Numbered from the stretch's first letter, positions 42,701-53,959 are shown. The stretch: DNA of 64,000 bases from Rhodeus uyekii (GCA_037043235.1 JAWRVZ010000134.1:1004501-1068500), one strand, 5' to 3'. Notes: generated by a model not told the origin, from the letters alone. Numbers and translations: made by a program.

Positions 42701-45700
42701 CAGATCTTTTAACACATGCTCAGATATTTTAACAGGTCAGCCTGGTACACCTGTAACACCACTATGGTGTCCAGCCTGACCTGGTAATTGAAACACTTTC
42801 CACACCAGTGTGGTTATTATTCTGCACTGCTTGGTGGGAAGCTTATTTAAATGTTCATCATATAAGTACATGCCTTTGCACGAGGAGGAGAAAGATGATG
42901 ATGAGGGTTTCAAATGGTACTATAAAAAAGGCTTCTTTTTACAATCGCTTCCTAATTATACAGATTGGTAACCTTGAAGATCAATTTACTTGGTTTTAAA
43001 CTGGTTATACTGGGATGATTAAGTGTTCCCTTAAAAAAGGTTAAAAGAGGTTTGTTCCAAAAACAAAACAAAAGTAAATCGACTGACGATGATGATGATG
43101 ACGACGACAACAATCCAAAAAAGTGCTCAGCATCTAGTCCATACAACCTGACAACCATGTGAGTGTGAAACAGGTATGGTGAGACTGATGAGGGTGAGTG
43201 ATGGCAGGTGTGCATGAAATGGAAATGGAGTGCAGGTGGTGATCAGGGAGGCTCATAGGATGTGTAATCCTGAAGGTGTCCGGTGATGAGACAAACCCAT
43301 GATAGTTGAATAAGCCAATGTTGAGGCCACAAAAACATGCAATGAATACAGTTTCCCTAATGAGCGAGTTAACTTGTCCTAAGGTTGTTTACGACATGAT
43401 GTTCTCTTTTACTGTTTAGTTTTTCTCTCTTCACTCTGACTCCTAAAAAAGAGGTAGCACAGATGTGCAGACAACGAGTTTTTTTTGAAGACAAAGAAAC
43501 CTGAAGGCACACCACTGTAACATTTAACATCCCATTCCTATGACATCATCAACAGAGGCTATTTAACCTATTTGCCGTGTTTGTCACATGGGCTTCACAA
43601 CAAAGATGTTCTCCCAATGCGTATGAGTATGCCGTATCAAGAGTAGCTTTTAAAAGGGAACTAGTGGTATCACCATGGTATTACAGATGTTCTTTTTTTA
43701 CTGCCACCAGATTACACTAATTTGACGTCAAAAATTGGATTTAATGACTCTTTTTTTTAAATGAAATTCAATGTAACACGGAAGCAACCAAATGCTATTA
43801 AGTATTCAATACTCAACAGGGTTTAAATAAGGCCTAGGTTTGACTCTAGGAGAATTTGAAGATGGGCCAAATTTTATACAGTGAATTTAGAGCCGGCAAA
43901 TTTAGTACATAAATAAAAACCTTAAACAAAACAATCTTCACAAATCCACACTTCTCTGGTTTCCACCCAACTCCATGAACAAAGAACAACATCAAGACAT
44001 CGACATCAAATCCGATGTTATATGTGGGTTTGAAGAATCAAATAAGGAACAAAAAACGTCAATCAAGGTCTGGCTCGCCTTTCAAATGTAGATTACAAGC
44101 AGAATTTGTGTTAAAAAAAACAATCTGCACAAAACAATGTATTAATTCAACGCGTGACCTATTGAACGTAACCACTTTTAAACATAAGCTTTACAACTTT
44201 GTTTAGTGAAATACTTTCTAAATATGTCACATATCTCATTGTACAACATTTATTGTACAACATCTATTCATTTGCATTTACATACTCAATGACGATGCAG
44301 TCATTTAATCAATTATTTAGCTCTCTATAAGTTTCACATGAACATAAAAAAATACATTCTTAAAGATCATATATAACTCTGATTGGCTTTTATAACATAT
44401 ACAGAGAACGATTAATGTAAATTAAATGAACAAGCAAAACTCAAAACTTGAGTTCTCGTAAAAGAAAAACCAATAATAAAAAACATTGACTGGGTTCCCT
44501 CCTTATTGACAGGATGAATTGTCAACCTAATAAAATTCTTAATAAAAGAATATACAAATTGAAATTATAAACGTTACGAAATGTAATAATTTATGAAACC
44601 TCATGCGAGAAATTTCAGCTGCTTCTTCGTTTGAATTTGAAATACTGCAGTGTAACTGTCCTCTAGTGGTAAACCATAAAACTGCCCCAAACTAAAGTGG
44701 AGTTGAATTACATACAAATCAAAAGTTGTAAAATGAGTTTACAATAATAAAACAATGTACAGATCAAAGGGGTTACAACAGCTTAAATTGAAAAATAAAA
44801 ACAATTAGAACTAATTTTAGTATACATTTCAATGTGGAAAAATATCATAAGTATTGCATAAATACCAATTAGCAATGCAACATTCTCTCAAAATACAAAA
44901 TAAAACAGAAAGAAAATGTTATTGAACAAAAATATATTACTTGATTTTACAAAAAATAAAAAAGTAAAAGTAAATAAAATGCAAGTGTGACTCCCAAATG
45001 AACAATACCAGAGGGTTAACAAATAATTCTTTTCAAAAATAACTGTCTTAGCTATAACTATTTTACAGGAAACTTACAATTTTTTCGCATATAGAACATA
45101 TTTGGAGTTGATATTAATTTTAGTAAATGCCAAGAGAGATTTCAGGGGAATGAACAAGTGCTGAGAAATGGTGGGCTTAGATAAAGATCTAGATAAAGGC
45201 ACAAGAATGAAGGGGAAGATCCTGCCAACGACCTGATCCCGGAACTCCCTTAAGCAAGGACAGTACTATCGGAGTGACAGAATCTAAACAAGGAGCAGAT
45301 AAAGTTAAAGCAAAAGATGGATGTGGTGAAAGAGAAAAGGAAACAAACATTGCACAGGAAAGGAAATAAGTCTCATGAGGGCTGAATGGAAATTATTGGC
45401 TGAGTACTTTCCAACTGGGCTCTTTTATACTCTCCTTGAACAGTCAGATAACAAACCACATAAAAGTGGTCCTTGTTACTCCAAATAACTGCACTACACC
45501 ACAAAAATATTTTAGATCTCAAATAACCTCTGAAGTCACCAAAGACATCTTGTCCTGGTGTGCGTCATTATATTAAGTGCACTGAGATCTCAGTGATGAT
45601 GGACGAAAAGTTTGTTTCTTGATGAACCCCTGATTACACAATACAACAGTGTACTGAGTGCCTGCGTATGGTAATATGAACTGTGCTGCAGCAGAACAGA

Positions 45701-46992
45701 TTGTTTTTCAAGACCCTTTGTTTAAATGAAACATCAAAACACTGCGATTCAAATTTTTGGAGAAGCCTATTTTGATTTAGAGTGAAATATAAAAAGATAT
45801 AAAACAGAGAATTTGGAAAATAATTTAATTACACACTTTTAACCACTGCAGAACTCATGGTTTAGAAGATATTTGTTGTAACAAATATGTAGGCTACATA
45901 CCATTTAATGTAATGTATTATGACATATTCTCTTTAGGTTTTTTTAAGCATAATCTCACGTAGGCCTAAAACATGTTTGAACTACAGCGTGACCATGGTC
46001 TGTTGCATTGAGAGTAGTGGTGTCAAATTGCTTTAGTTTCACCTTGGTGTTAAACCTGTGGGGTCTTGCTGATCTCACATGTTTGTGTTGTATTGATACC
46101 ATCTGCTGTTAAATGGTAATCAGTGTAAAGGTCTGCAAAAGGGCAAAACACAAAGAAATGCAAAAGAATGATAAATTCAGTTATTTTAGAGTAATATTAT
46201 CCGCCATATCAACCAAGGCATTTCTACATTGATTAGAGTAATGTTTAAATTGTCACAAGGCTACAATTATAAAACCTTGCAGTTTTCAATATTTAAATAA
46301 ACCAAATTCTGATCATTTAGACATTGTGTACTTTCAAATACAACACATGCCATCAGGTTTTGAGAAGCTGCTTTGAATCCTATTTTATTAATAATCGCAA
46401 ATGTAAATCAAATTAATAAAACACATATTAATCATTATAAGTATGAGTGTTATTAAGCTGATTTTTCATTTAACTGCCAGAAGGCAATAACAGTCAAAAA
46501 TAATTAATAATTGGCCTTGTTTTCATTATATGGTTTAATTTGCCTTGCATCATCATCGTAGACCTTAATAATAAATAAGCGCTTATCAATAAAGGTTTTA
46601 ATTTTTAAAACAGCATTTCAAGAACCACAAGTTGTGAATTAAATTGTCGCTTATGAACAAAAGTCGCCTGAAGAGGTTGCCATAGCAACAGCACGCTACA
46701 CGAGCGCTTGTAGATATCGTTAAAAAAAACACATTACAAAAAAACTGAAATTGTTTGTTTTAAACCTTCTTTAAGATAGTTAACGGTTAACTAAACAGTC
46801 TAGACTTTATGGTTAGAGGAGCCAGCAGTAAATTTTAACCGCGCGAAAAGAATATCAAAGAATGTGCACCGAAAATGACTGACTGTCGGAACCCAGAAAG
46901 TCTTTGTATAACTCTCACACCTGCCGAACTCAAGGAAATCTATACTGGTTCTTGAAAAATTGGTTATCCATGGAATTCAATCATCTGAGCGG
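42701..46992. other. Intergenic, no gene recognised
   Basis: More than 4 kb of AT-rich sequence with only short ORFs. A short GAT/GAC run lies at about 43084-43110. Nothing else could be assigned. Confidence 0.5.
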
Positions 46993-47050
46993 AGCGCATA
47001 GTTGTGCGCTGATCCTTCACTGGCGCGAGATGAGCGCACAGTTGTGCGCT
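46993..47050. promoter_or_regulatory. Pair of palindromes 40 bp apart upstream of candidate exon
   Basis: AGCGCATAGTTGTGCGCT at 46993-47010 and AGCGCACAGTTGTGCGCT at 47033-47050. The second has perfect seven-base inverted arms around AGTT; the first differs at one base. They lie in a CpG-richer patch about 300 bp before the exon ending at 47402, so they may be protein-binding sites of a promoter. The GCGCA/TGCGC half-sites resemble NRF1-type sites, but no factor can be assigned with certainty. Confidence 0.45.
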
Positions 47051-47099
47051 ATTCCGCGCTGGCATTACTGCCAGCCTCAGTCACTCTAAACACCGCCTT

Positions 47100-47402
47100 T
47101 GGTGGGAGGCAACATTAGACACCGGGAGAACTTAAGTACTTCGTTGTTGTCTCACATCGTTCGTTTCGCTGAATTAATACTACACGTTTTCTAGGAGTTT
47201 TCATACGCGCACCAAACACAAAGACACCCGGCTGTCGCGACGTTAACAGGTAGCCAAGGGAACTGACAGCGCTGAATGACCCAGAATACTCTTGAAAGTC
47301 ATCGATCTGGAAGGAAGATATCTTTCTCACGGATTTGATGGACGTTTGATCGGTTGGTGATGCCCATTTATATCATCGACCGCAAATTTCCAGAGACACC
47401 TG
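47100..47402 (+). other. mme: Candidate upstream first exon of mme
   Basis: A strong donor CCTG|GTGAGT follows 47402. Upstream is a CpG-rich patch unlike the AT-rich surroundings, and no repeat. A tiny upstream ORF (ATG GAC GTT TGA, 47338-47349) precedes an ATG at 47360 that encodes MPIYIIDRKFPETP up to the donor in phase 1. Joined to the acceptor before 60562, this frame runs without a stop into the mme ATG at 60600 and adds 27 residues. The left boundary is a guess. Alternatives: a non-coding 5' exon of mme, the first exon of another gene, or chance. Confidence 0.4.
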
Positions 47403-48582
47403 GTGAGTCTGTTACGCATCCTGCACATGGCTTAGAAACATGGTGTGCTGACTAAGATATTTCATTAATGCACTGGTTAGGAAATGCTAAAAGTTGATAT
47501 TCTCTGGTTTTAATTAGTAATAGTTGTTATGTCCTTATAATATATTAAGATGTGCATTGCTCTGAAAGTATAGGCTGCATAATTAATGCTTTTGAAAAAT
47601 GTTGTACCTTTAAATAGCATCTCATATATATGAAAATATAAATCTAAAATGAAATTGATGATGGTTATCCATCTTCCTTGGCAATTTATCTTCTATGTTG
47701 TATCTGTTACTCAATGTATAAAATATCCCAAAAGGAAATGTGAAGCACCTGCTGATTACAAACTACCCCACTAGTGTAACACATAGGACATTTAGTTAGT
47801 AATTTAGTCAATGTTTTTTTCCCCTTAAGTCATTAGAAGTATATTGAAAAAAGATTTCCATTTGATCAGTCACAATGTTTCTTGATTGATGCAGCTCAAC
47901 TCGGTCCAGACCGGTTCTCTAATTCTGAATTAATGTAAATTTATTTAGTTTTAGTATTTAGTATTCAGTTATGTTTTGCGAGACCTTATATAACATGGAT
48001 ATGATATCATACACAGATTTGTCCCAGATAAATATTAATGTAAAGCAAAATACTGTTTGTGAGAACATAGAGATGGAGAAAAATGACTTGTATGATAGAA
48101 CAGTGGTGACACCTCCTCACTGAACACATGATAAGCCATGTGGTCTTTAGTGTTTTTCCTCAGAACAGAACAATATGCTCATCCAATCTATGGTTGCTGA
48201 TAGACTTTTATCAACAGTTTTTTCCAAAACATCAGAGAATGGAAACTCCATGATAGAAGCATCAGCACTATAGCTCTATGTTTATCTGAAAGCGGTTTAA
48301 CACAAGATTGAATTTGTATGGTTATCATCTTTAGTTTTGAAATAAGTGAAATTAACTGAATGCAACAGAGTTCAAAGATCAAGCACTTTCCTGAAGGATA
48401 TTGCTCTCTGTAATGTTCCACTTAAAATTAAATCCTCATTGTTTCATTATACTTCGTGGTTACTTATACTTGTTGCTGGATAGAATGATGATTCAGTGCA
48501 CAGCAAATTACTGTTTAGTTCAGATGGCCACATCTGTGGCCTTAAATTCATTAATAAGATTGAAGTTGCATACCCCTGGCAC
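47403..48582. other. Intergenic or mme first intron; nothing recognised
   Basis: AT-rich sequence without supported genes. Confidence 0.5.
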
Positions 48583-48840
48583 TGTCATATTTACATTCTG
48601 TTTAGCTGATTCCTGTTATGAGTTTTGATTAGTTTATATGGTTAATGATTAGTTCATTTTTGTCCAGTTGTTCCTGTTTAGTTCTCTCATTTACTATGTA
48701 TTCTCCCTGTTCCATTAAGTCTTGTGTCTGTTATTGTTTGTGTCAGACATATTTGTCACACCTGAGTGCTTTTGGATTAAAACACACGGAATTCCAACTC
48801 ATCTTTGTTGGATGCTTCCTACAGCCACCAGTCCATGACA
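48583..48840 (+). mobile_element. Solo LTR, probable
   Basis: Starts TGTCATATTTACATTC and ends CCATGACA, with GGATTAAAACACAC as a possible polyadenylation signal near the end. Flanks GGCAC (48578-48582) and AGCAC (48841-48845) match at four of five bases, so the duplication is imperfect. Confidence 0.6.
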
Positions 48841-49258
48841 AGCACATGGCACCAATTATTTTAATCTATGAAGAAGAAGAAAAAAAGAATAGTGTCACAC
48901 CACATGCCATGCACCAGCGAGTATGAAGTTCTGAATAGTTGTCAGTATATAAATGGATCAAATCAATGTAGTCTCATTGGAAAAACTTTCCTCTGCCCAA
49001 ATTTTTGCAGAACTTCTAAAAAAGTAAAACACTAACAATGTTTATGTTTTTTAATTTTATGTTTATTTCCTTAACATAAAATATGATTACAAGGGCAGAT
49101 TAATCTTACAAATAAAGACTTGTTTTCACATGGTTCATTGCACAGTACTATGTTATGACCTCAAAACACCTTTACCATAGTGCATTATTTGTAAAACAAG
49201 TCATCTTGATGTTTAAATCATTAAGCCAGCTCCATATATATGGCTTTTCTAACATAGC

Positions 49259-49577
49259 TGTCACAGTCCTGTCGCGTCTTTCACATCCGGGTTCCTCAGT
49301 GTTTTCCAGATCCTTCCCTCTCCTGTCTTGTTAGTAATTACCCAGTAAATCATCACAGCTGTGTCCCATTTCCTTGTGTATTTATACCTCTCGTATCCCC
49401 CTAGTCATTGTCGGTGATTGGATGTCTATGGTAGTTGTGAGAGTATCCTCCTGGCTCTTAGTGTTTTGCACCCTCGCGTGCCTTTTGTTTCTAGTTTTGG
49501 TAAATAAAGTCTTTCAGTTCTGTATCTCCGTGTCTCCGAGTGCTCCGCATCACACACCAGCACCTACATTGGTAACA
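49259..49577 (+). repeat. 5' LTR
   Basis: 319 bp, TG...CA ends. It contains TATTTATACC (TATA-like) and AATAAAGTC (polyadenylation signal), in the order expected for transcription from U3 to R. Confidence 0.92.
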
Positions 49578-49628
49578 GAATAACCGACCGGGTTTTTTGT
49601 CACCCGAAAGACAAGAGATTCAGCTGTT

Positions 49629-51026
49629 ATGGAGTTGGCCAACCGATTCATCGCTACCGCTCGTCGGCATACGGAGTTAGCCCCTTATTCCCGAGAGTTC
49701 TGTGAGCTCGCCGCTACCTCCGGCCTCGACGACGCAGCGCTGAAGACTATTTACTGGGTCGGGGCGAACTACTACCAACTGCGAGACCTCCCAGACACCA
49801 GTGGGCTCAGCTGGCGGGAGGCCGTCGCAAAGTGTCTGGAGAGCGTCTCAGCCCGATCCAGTCAGCAAAAACCACCACTTACCTCTCCTACAGCCGCAGC
49901 GCGTCCCTCAGCCTCAACGCCCGCACCTCATGGGGATGATCCTGTGCCCGCTAGAGTGCAGCCCGGACCAGTTCATCTCGCTGGTCGGGCTGCGTTCGCG
50001 ACCCCAGTGTGTCAGCCCCTTACTGCGCCCGTTGGTTATCCGAGAACGCCTGCCTCAAGTGAACCGATTCCCCAAGTGAGTGAACCGATTCCCCAAGTGA
50101 GTGAACCGATTCCCCAAGTGAGTGAACAGAATCCCCGAGCGGCCGAAACCGAACAGAGTTCTTCCCGAGCGGCCGAAACCGAACAGAGTTCTTCCCGAGC
50201 GGCCGAAACCGAACAGAGTTCTTCCCGAGCGGCCGAAACCGAACAGAGTTCTTCCCGAGCGGCCGAAACCGAACAGAGTTCTTCCCGAGCGGCCGAAACC
50301 GAACAGAGTTCTTCCCGAGCGGCCGAAACCGAACAGAGTTCTTCCCGAGCGGCCGAAACCGAACAGAGTTCTTCGGCCGACCACCTTGAACAGTGCTCTC
50401 CCCGAGCGGCCGACCACCTTGAACAGTGCTCTCCCCGAGCGGCCGACCACCACGAACAGTGCTCTCCCCGAGCAGCCGAAAAGGACCCGTGCTCTCCCCG
50501 AGGGCCCGACCCGCCAGAGCCTGAGCTGCCGTGGCCCGAGCGGCCGAAAAGGACCCGTGCTCTCCCCGAGGGCCCGACCCGCCAGAGCCTGAGCTGCTGT
50601 GGCCCGACCCGGCCTTCAGCGACCTCCCAGAGCCGCCGCCGGCCTTCAGCGACCTCCCAGAGCCGCCGCTGGCTTTCCAGGGTTTCCAGCCACCCCAGCC
50701 GGCGCCACCGCCTGCTCCACCGCCGGTGCCCCAGCCGGCGCCACCGCATGCTCCACCGCCGGTGCCTCCGCCGGCCGTCCAGCCGGAACTCCAGCCGGCC
50801 CCGCCAGAGCCACCGCCGGCCGTCCAGCCGGAACTCCAGCCGGCCCCGCCAGAGCCACCGCCGGCCGTCCAGCCGGCACTCCAGCCGGCCCCGCCAGAGC
50901 CACCGCCGGCCGTCCAGCCGGCACTCCAGCCGGCCCCACCAGAGCCACCACCGGCCGTCCAGCCAGCCCCGCCTGAGCCACCCTGGACTGTGGCGCCACC
51001 CTGGAGACCCCCTTGACTCATTATAA
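49629..51026 (+). CDS. Gag-like protein of the LTR element, frame-shifted in its C-terminal part
   Basis: The ATG at 49629 is the first after the 5' LTR. Residues 1-80 (MELANRFIATARRHTELAPY, REFCELAATSGLDDAALKTI, LSWREAVAKCLE) are an alpha-helical domain resembling gag-type proteins of fish gypsy elements. Then follow 7-residue units SEPIPQV (about three), eight identical 10-residue units (AAETEQSSSR) and three units like ADHLEQCSPRA. Downstream the frame becomes Arg/Ser-rich, whereas the overlapping frame from about 50531 to 51016 reads proline-rich (PPPAVQPELQPAPPEP units, ending PPWRPP). That switch is due to a 68-bp duplication and suggests the proline-rich frame is the original C-terminus. 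Long open frames on the opposite strand here come from the repeats and are not taken as genes. Confidence 0.75.
   Translation: MELANRFIATARRHTELAPYSREFCELAATSGLDDAALKTIYWVGANYYQLRDLPDTSGLSWREAVAKCLESVSARSSQQKPPLTSPTAAARPSASTPAPHGDDPVPARVQPGPVHLAGRAAFATPVCQPLTAPVGYPRTPASSEPIPQVSEPIPQVSEPIPQVSEQNPRAAETEQSSSRAAETEQSSSRAAETEQSSSRAAETEQSSSRAAETEQSSSRAAETEQSSSRAAETEQSSSRAAETEQSSSADHLEQCSPRAADHLEQCSPRAADHHEQCSPRAAEKDPCSPRGPDPPEPELPWPERPKRTRALPEGPTRQSLSCCGPTRPSATSQSRRRPSATSQSRRWLSRVSSHPSRRHRLLHRRCPSRRHRMLHRRCLRRPSSRNSSRPRQSHRRPSSRNSSRPRQSHRRPSSRHSSRPRQSHRRPSSRHSSRPHQSHHRPSSQPRLSHPGLWRHPGDPLDSL
50058..50126. repeat. 21-bp tandem repeat, about three copies
   Basis: Unit GTGAACCGATTCCCCAAGTG plus A, encoding SEPIPQV. 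Confidence 0.9.
50135..50374. repeat. 30-bp tandem repeat, eight identical copies
   Basis: Unit contains CGAGCGGCCGAAACCGAACA then GAGTTCTTCC. All eight look identical, with only the final junction differing. It encodes a hydrophilic 10-residue unit. Confidence 0.95.
50476..50611. repeat. 68-bp tandem duplication, frame-shifting
   Basis: CCGAAAAGGACCCGTGCTCT begins at 50476 and again at 50544, with nearly identical sequence to the end of each unit. 68 is not a multiple of three. Confidence 0.85.
50771..50955. repeat. 45-bp tandem repeat, about four copies
   Basis: Unit contains CCGCCGGCCGTCCAGCCGG and CTCCAGCCGGCCCC; in the proline-rich frame it encodes PPAVQP(E/A)LQPAPPEP. Confidence 0.9.
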
Positions 51027-51161
51027 CCAGTCTCCAGGGTACCCTCCCTCCCGCCCTTGGTTGATTGTCATGTGTCTTGTCCTCCTCCTGTTCCCCCTCC
51101 CTCCCCTCCGCAAGGTATTCCTCATTCGGCGTGAGGTCACGCCTTGCGGGTGGGGGCGTAC

Positions 51162-51480
51162 TGTCACAGTCCTGTCGCGTCTTTCACATCCGGGTTCCTC
51201 AGTGTTTTCCAGATCCTTCCCTCTCCTGTCTTGTTAGTAATTACCCAGTAAATCATCACAGCTGTGTCCCATTTCCTTGTGTATTTATACCTCTCGTATC
51301 CCCCTTGTCATTGTCGGTGATTGGATGTCTATGGTAGTTGTGAGAGTATCCTCCTGGCTCTTAGTGTTTTGCACCCTCGCGTGCCTTTTGTTTCTAGTTT
51401 TGGTAAATAAAGTCTTTCAGTTCTGTATCTCCGTGTCTCCGAGTGCTCCGCATCACACACCAGCACCTACATTGGTAACA
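51162..51480 (+). repeat. 3' LTR
   Basis: 319 bp, same termini as the 5' LTR; one substitution noticed. Followed directly by the ATAGC duplication. Confidence 0.92.
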
Positions 51481-51485
51481 ATAGC

Positions 51486-52374
51486 AAACTTGCCTGGTAC
51501 AGCATTACCCTTGGGATGTGAAGCACTCAGGTACGATACAACCAGAGTCACAATGAAAGAGAACAAACATCTCAAAAAGTTCATCTGTTTCTAATAAAAC
51601 CTGATGTGCTTTGAAAGTGCCTCAAAACATGCAAGAAACAGTGTAAAATCATTGTGTTAAAAAATCCTAATATGTTTAATGTTAGTTAGCAAACAAGAAA
51701 GAAAACCAGAACGTTATTTCAAAGGAGCATGTTTTTATGTTGCTTTAAAGAGTTTATTGCTGAGGTTTACGGTTAGTGGTTTGGGTTAGTTTCAATAAAA
51801 ATGCAATATGTGACACATTCCTGGAATGCATTTCATAGCATGCGATCGTGCACACCTCACTCCATAAACAATTTTGTACCAGTCCTCAAGATGTCTTGTG
51901 CAACAATTTCCCTTACAAATACATTAGTGTGAAATACAGCACAAGAAAGCATTGAAACAAATTGAGACTATGGCAGTGGAGAACGATGTAGAAATATGAG
52001 TGCACTTATAAAAAGAATGTAATGGCTGATATCTTGTCATGTACAGAATTCCAGATTCTTTAAAGCTAGTGTGAGACAACGTTCTCTGAAGTTTTAGATT
52101 GGTTAAGTCTTGGCCACCCTCAGTGTGATTGTCACTGTGAAAGATGTATGAGATTTGCTCATTTACGACTAATTACTAAGATCTTTGTTTCTAAAAAAAA
52201 CATGGGAAAAGCTCTTACTCTAGTTGATGATGGCTGATAAGTACTAGTGACTTATTATAATTAGAATAAACCCCTTAAACCATCAGTATTCAACATTAGT
52301 TAGGTTTTTAATTGTATAGCAGACAGTGATGAAGATATTTTTTTTCCACAGCTGTCACAGCTGTACTTTTAAAG
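51486..52374. other. Intergenic or mme intron; nothing recognised
   Basis: AT-rich, no supported features. Confidence 0.5.
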
Positions 52375-52450
52375 CAGTGGTTCTCAACCTTTTTGACTTC
52401 AAGGCCACTATTGTTCACAACACTATTTAAAGATCACAGGTTGCTTGTGA
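52375..52450. mobile_element. hAT-like (Charlie-type) terminal fragment
   Basis: CAGTGGTTCTCAACCTTTTT and AAAGATCACAGGTTG-like sequence are typical of hAT termini. The other end was not found. Confidence 0.5.
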
Positions 52451-52888
52451 TTTACTGGATAAAGTTAAAGGAAAAAACTATAAAACTTTAAAAACTATAC
52501 CTGACAAAATTAAAATAATTTAGATTTTGGCATAACTAGCAAAATGTATATTCATTTTATAGCATTGTTATGTTAATTATGCTATATATATTTTGTGTAA
52601 CACCCCATTGGTTTTGTGTTTGTTTTTGAACTAGTATGGTAGTCTCTTCATATTAATCTGGGATATGAGAAGGTATTTTAACATAAAAATCATAAATATA
52701 TTCATTTTATTTAGATTTAAGTACACAGGCTGTTTAGCTGTTGTATCTTCTTGTTTTAAAACTATGATTTCTTATATTTAGTAAGCTATAGCTTTGGTTT
52801 GTGAACACACCAGCATGGCTGTGCTGGAAGAGATTAGACTGAAAGGTCTTCCTGTTTCAAAGTCCTTCAGGGAGATGCAGTACCCCTG

Positions 52889-53149
52889 CTAAGGAGGGTT
52901 GGTTCCCTGCCGATCCAAATACGTCAGGCGATATCCGATCCAGGGGTCCTGGGACTCTCCATGTGTCAGGATTATGCCTGGTGTGGTGAATGATGCATAT
53001 GTCACTATCTCTTGTATGCTCCCTCCCCTTTTACAATGATCTAACTTTACTGCCTCCCTGAGTGTCCTAAATGAATTTGGAATGTGAAAGCTGGTGAAGA
53101 CACCCTTGGTTCTGATTTGCTCCAGACCTGTCACAATCGTGAGAAACAT
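52889..53149 (-). other. Unassigned 86-codon ORF
   Basis: The ATG at 53149 opens MFLTIVTGLEQIRTKGVFTS, then FRTLREAVKLDHCKRGGSIQ and YASFTTPGIILTHGESQDPW, ending before a TAG. The amino-acid composition looks protein-like rather than random, and it sits between repeats. No family was recognised. It could be a decayed mobile-element protein or an exon fragment. No initiation or splice evidence supports it as a gene. Confidence 0.25.
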
Positions 53150-53324
53150 TTCTGCCTTGAGCTCTGATCATGTCCTCAGTGGGGTGTCAGAGGACATAGA
53201 CAAGCTGTCACATATCCAATTAGGATAATATCAGAGACCAGGGCTGGGAGAGATACATTTCTTTGTTCTAAATTTAGTAAATATATCACCCACTAGATAA
53301 ACTCTGGATGCAGATAGGGAAGGG

Positions 53325-53740
53325 TTAAGTGACAAAAGAAAATGTACCGTGAAAGTTTTGACAAATTATAAAAATGATGTTAGGGACTCAAGGAAGCGTT
53401 TATCGACCCAAACTGTACTATGAGAGATTTAAAAAATCTGAATAATTAAATTAATGACTTAGCAATGGGTGAACTGACAAAATATGTACTGTGAAAGCGT
53501 CCACAAATCAGAATAGGGACGTTAAGGGCTCAGGAAAGCGTTAACTGACTAAAACTGTACTGTCAAGTTTTCACAAAAGAAAATACTGAGGGTTTACTGA
53601 ACAAAACTGTAATGGGAAATTTTGGCAAATCAGAACAGTGAAGTAAGGCACTGAAGGAAGCGTTAACTGACTAAAACCTTTCATAAATCAGAATAGTGAA
53701 GGTAAGCACTCTGGGAAAAGCTAAATGACCATAATCAGTG
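53325..53740. repeat. Diverged tandem repeat, unit about 70-80 bp
   Basis: Motifs recur in order: ACTGTACTGTGAAAG-like, then CACAAATCAGAATAG-like, then AGTTAAGGGCTCAAGGAAGC-like, then GTTAACTGACTAAAA. About five to six degenerate units, some shortened. Confidence 0.7.
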
Positions 53741-53959
53741 GTGGACTGGCCATCTGGAGAGTTTCCCATTTGCATATTTCTTTAAATATGAATTATAGTA
53801 CATTTGCATTGCCTATAGCCTTCCGTCGGCCCAGATGAATGGCCCGCACAACCCACTTGGATCAATTTAAATAAACTTAGCGTGAACAGACTAGCTCAGT
53901 GCAACGGTATAAAAGTGTTTATCAATGAGGGAAAAGGAAACCAAATTCCTTAAAATTCG

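Larger units (their letters stand above)
49259..51480 (+). mobile_element. Young non-autonomous LTR retrotransposon
   Basis: Two 319-bp LTRs start TGTCACAGTCC and end TTGGTAACA. They differ at one base seen by eye (CCCCCTAGTC versus CCCCCTTGTC). ATAGC flanks the whole element exactly (49254-49258 and 51481-51485). The 1,584-bp interior carries one gag-like gene and no protease, RT or integrase. A purine-rich GCGGGTGGGGGCG lies just before the 3' LTR as a probable polypurine tract. The sequence TGGTAACAGAATAACC across the 5' LTR boundary may be the primer site (initiator-Met-like TGGTA.CAGA), not verified. It must depend on enzymes from another gypsy-type element. Confidence 0.92.

Noticed and set aside
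50020..51021. Long open frames on the minus strand and in other frames across the gag repeats (up to 333 codons)
   Set aside because: They arise because GC-rich repeats with units divisible by three keep all frames free of stops; the plus-strand frame has the ATG, LTR context and gag-like N-terminus.
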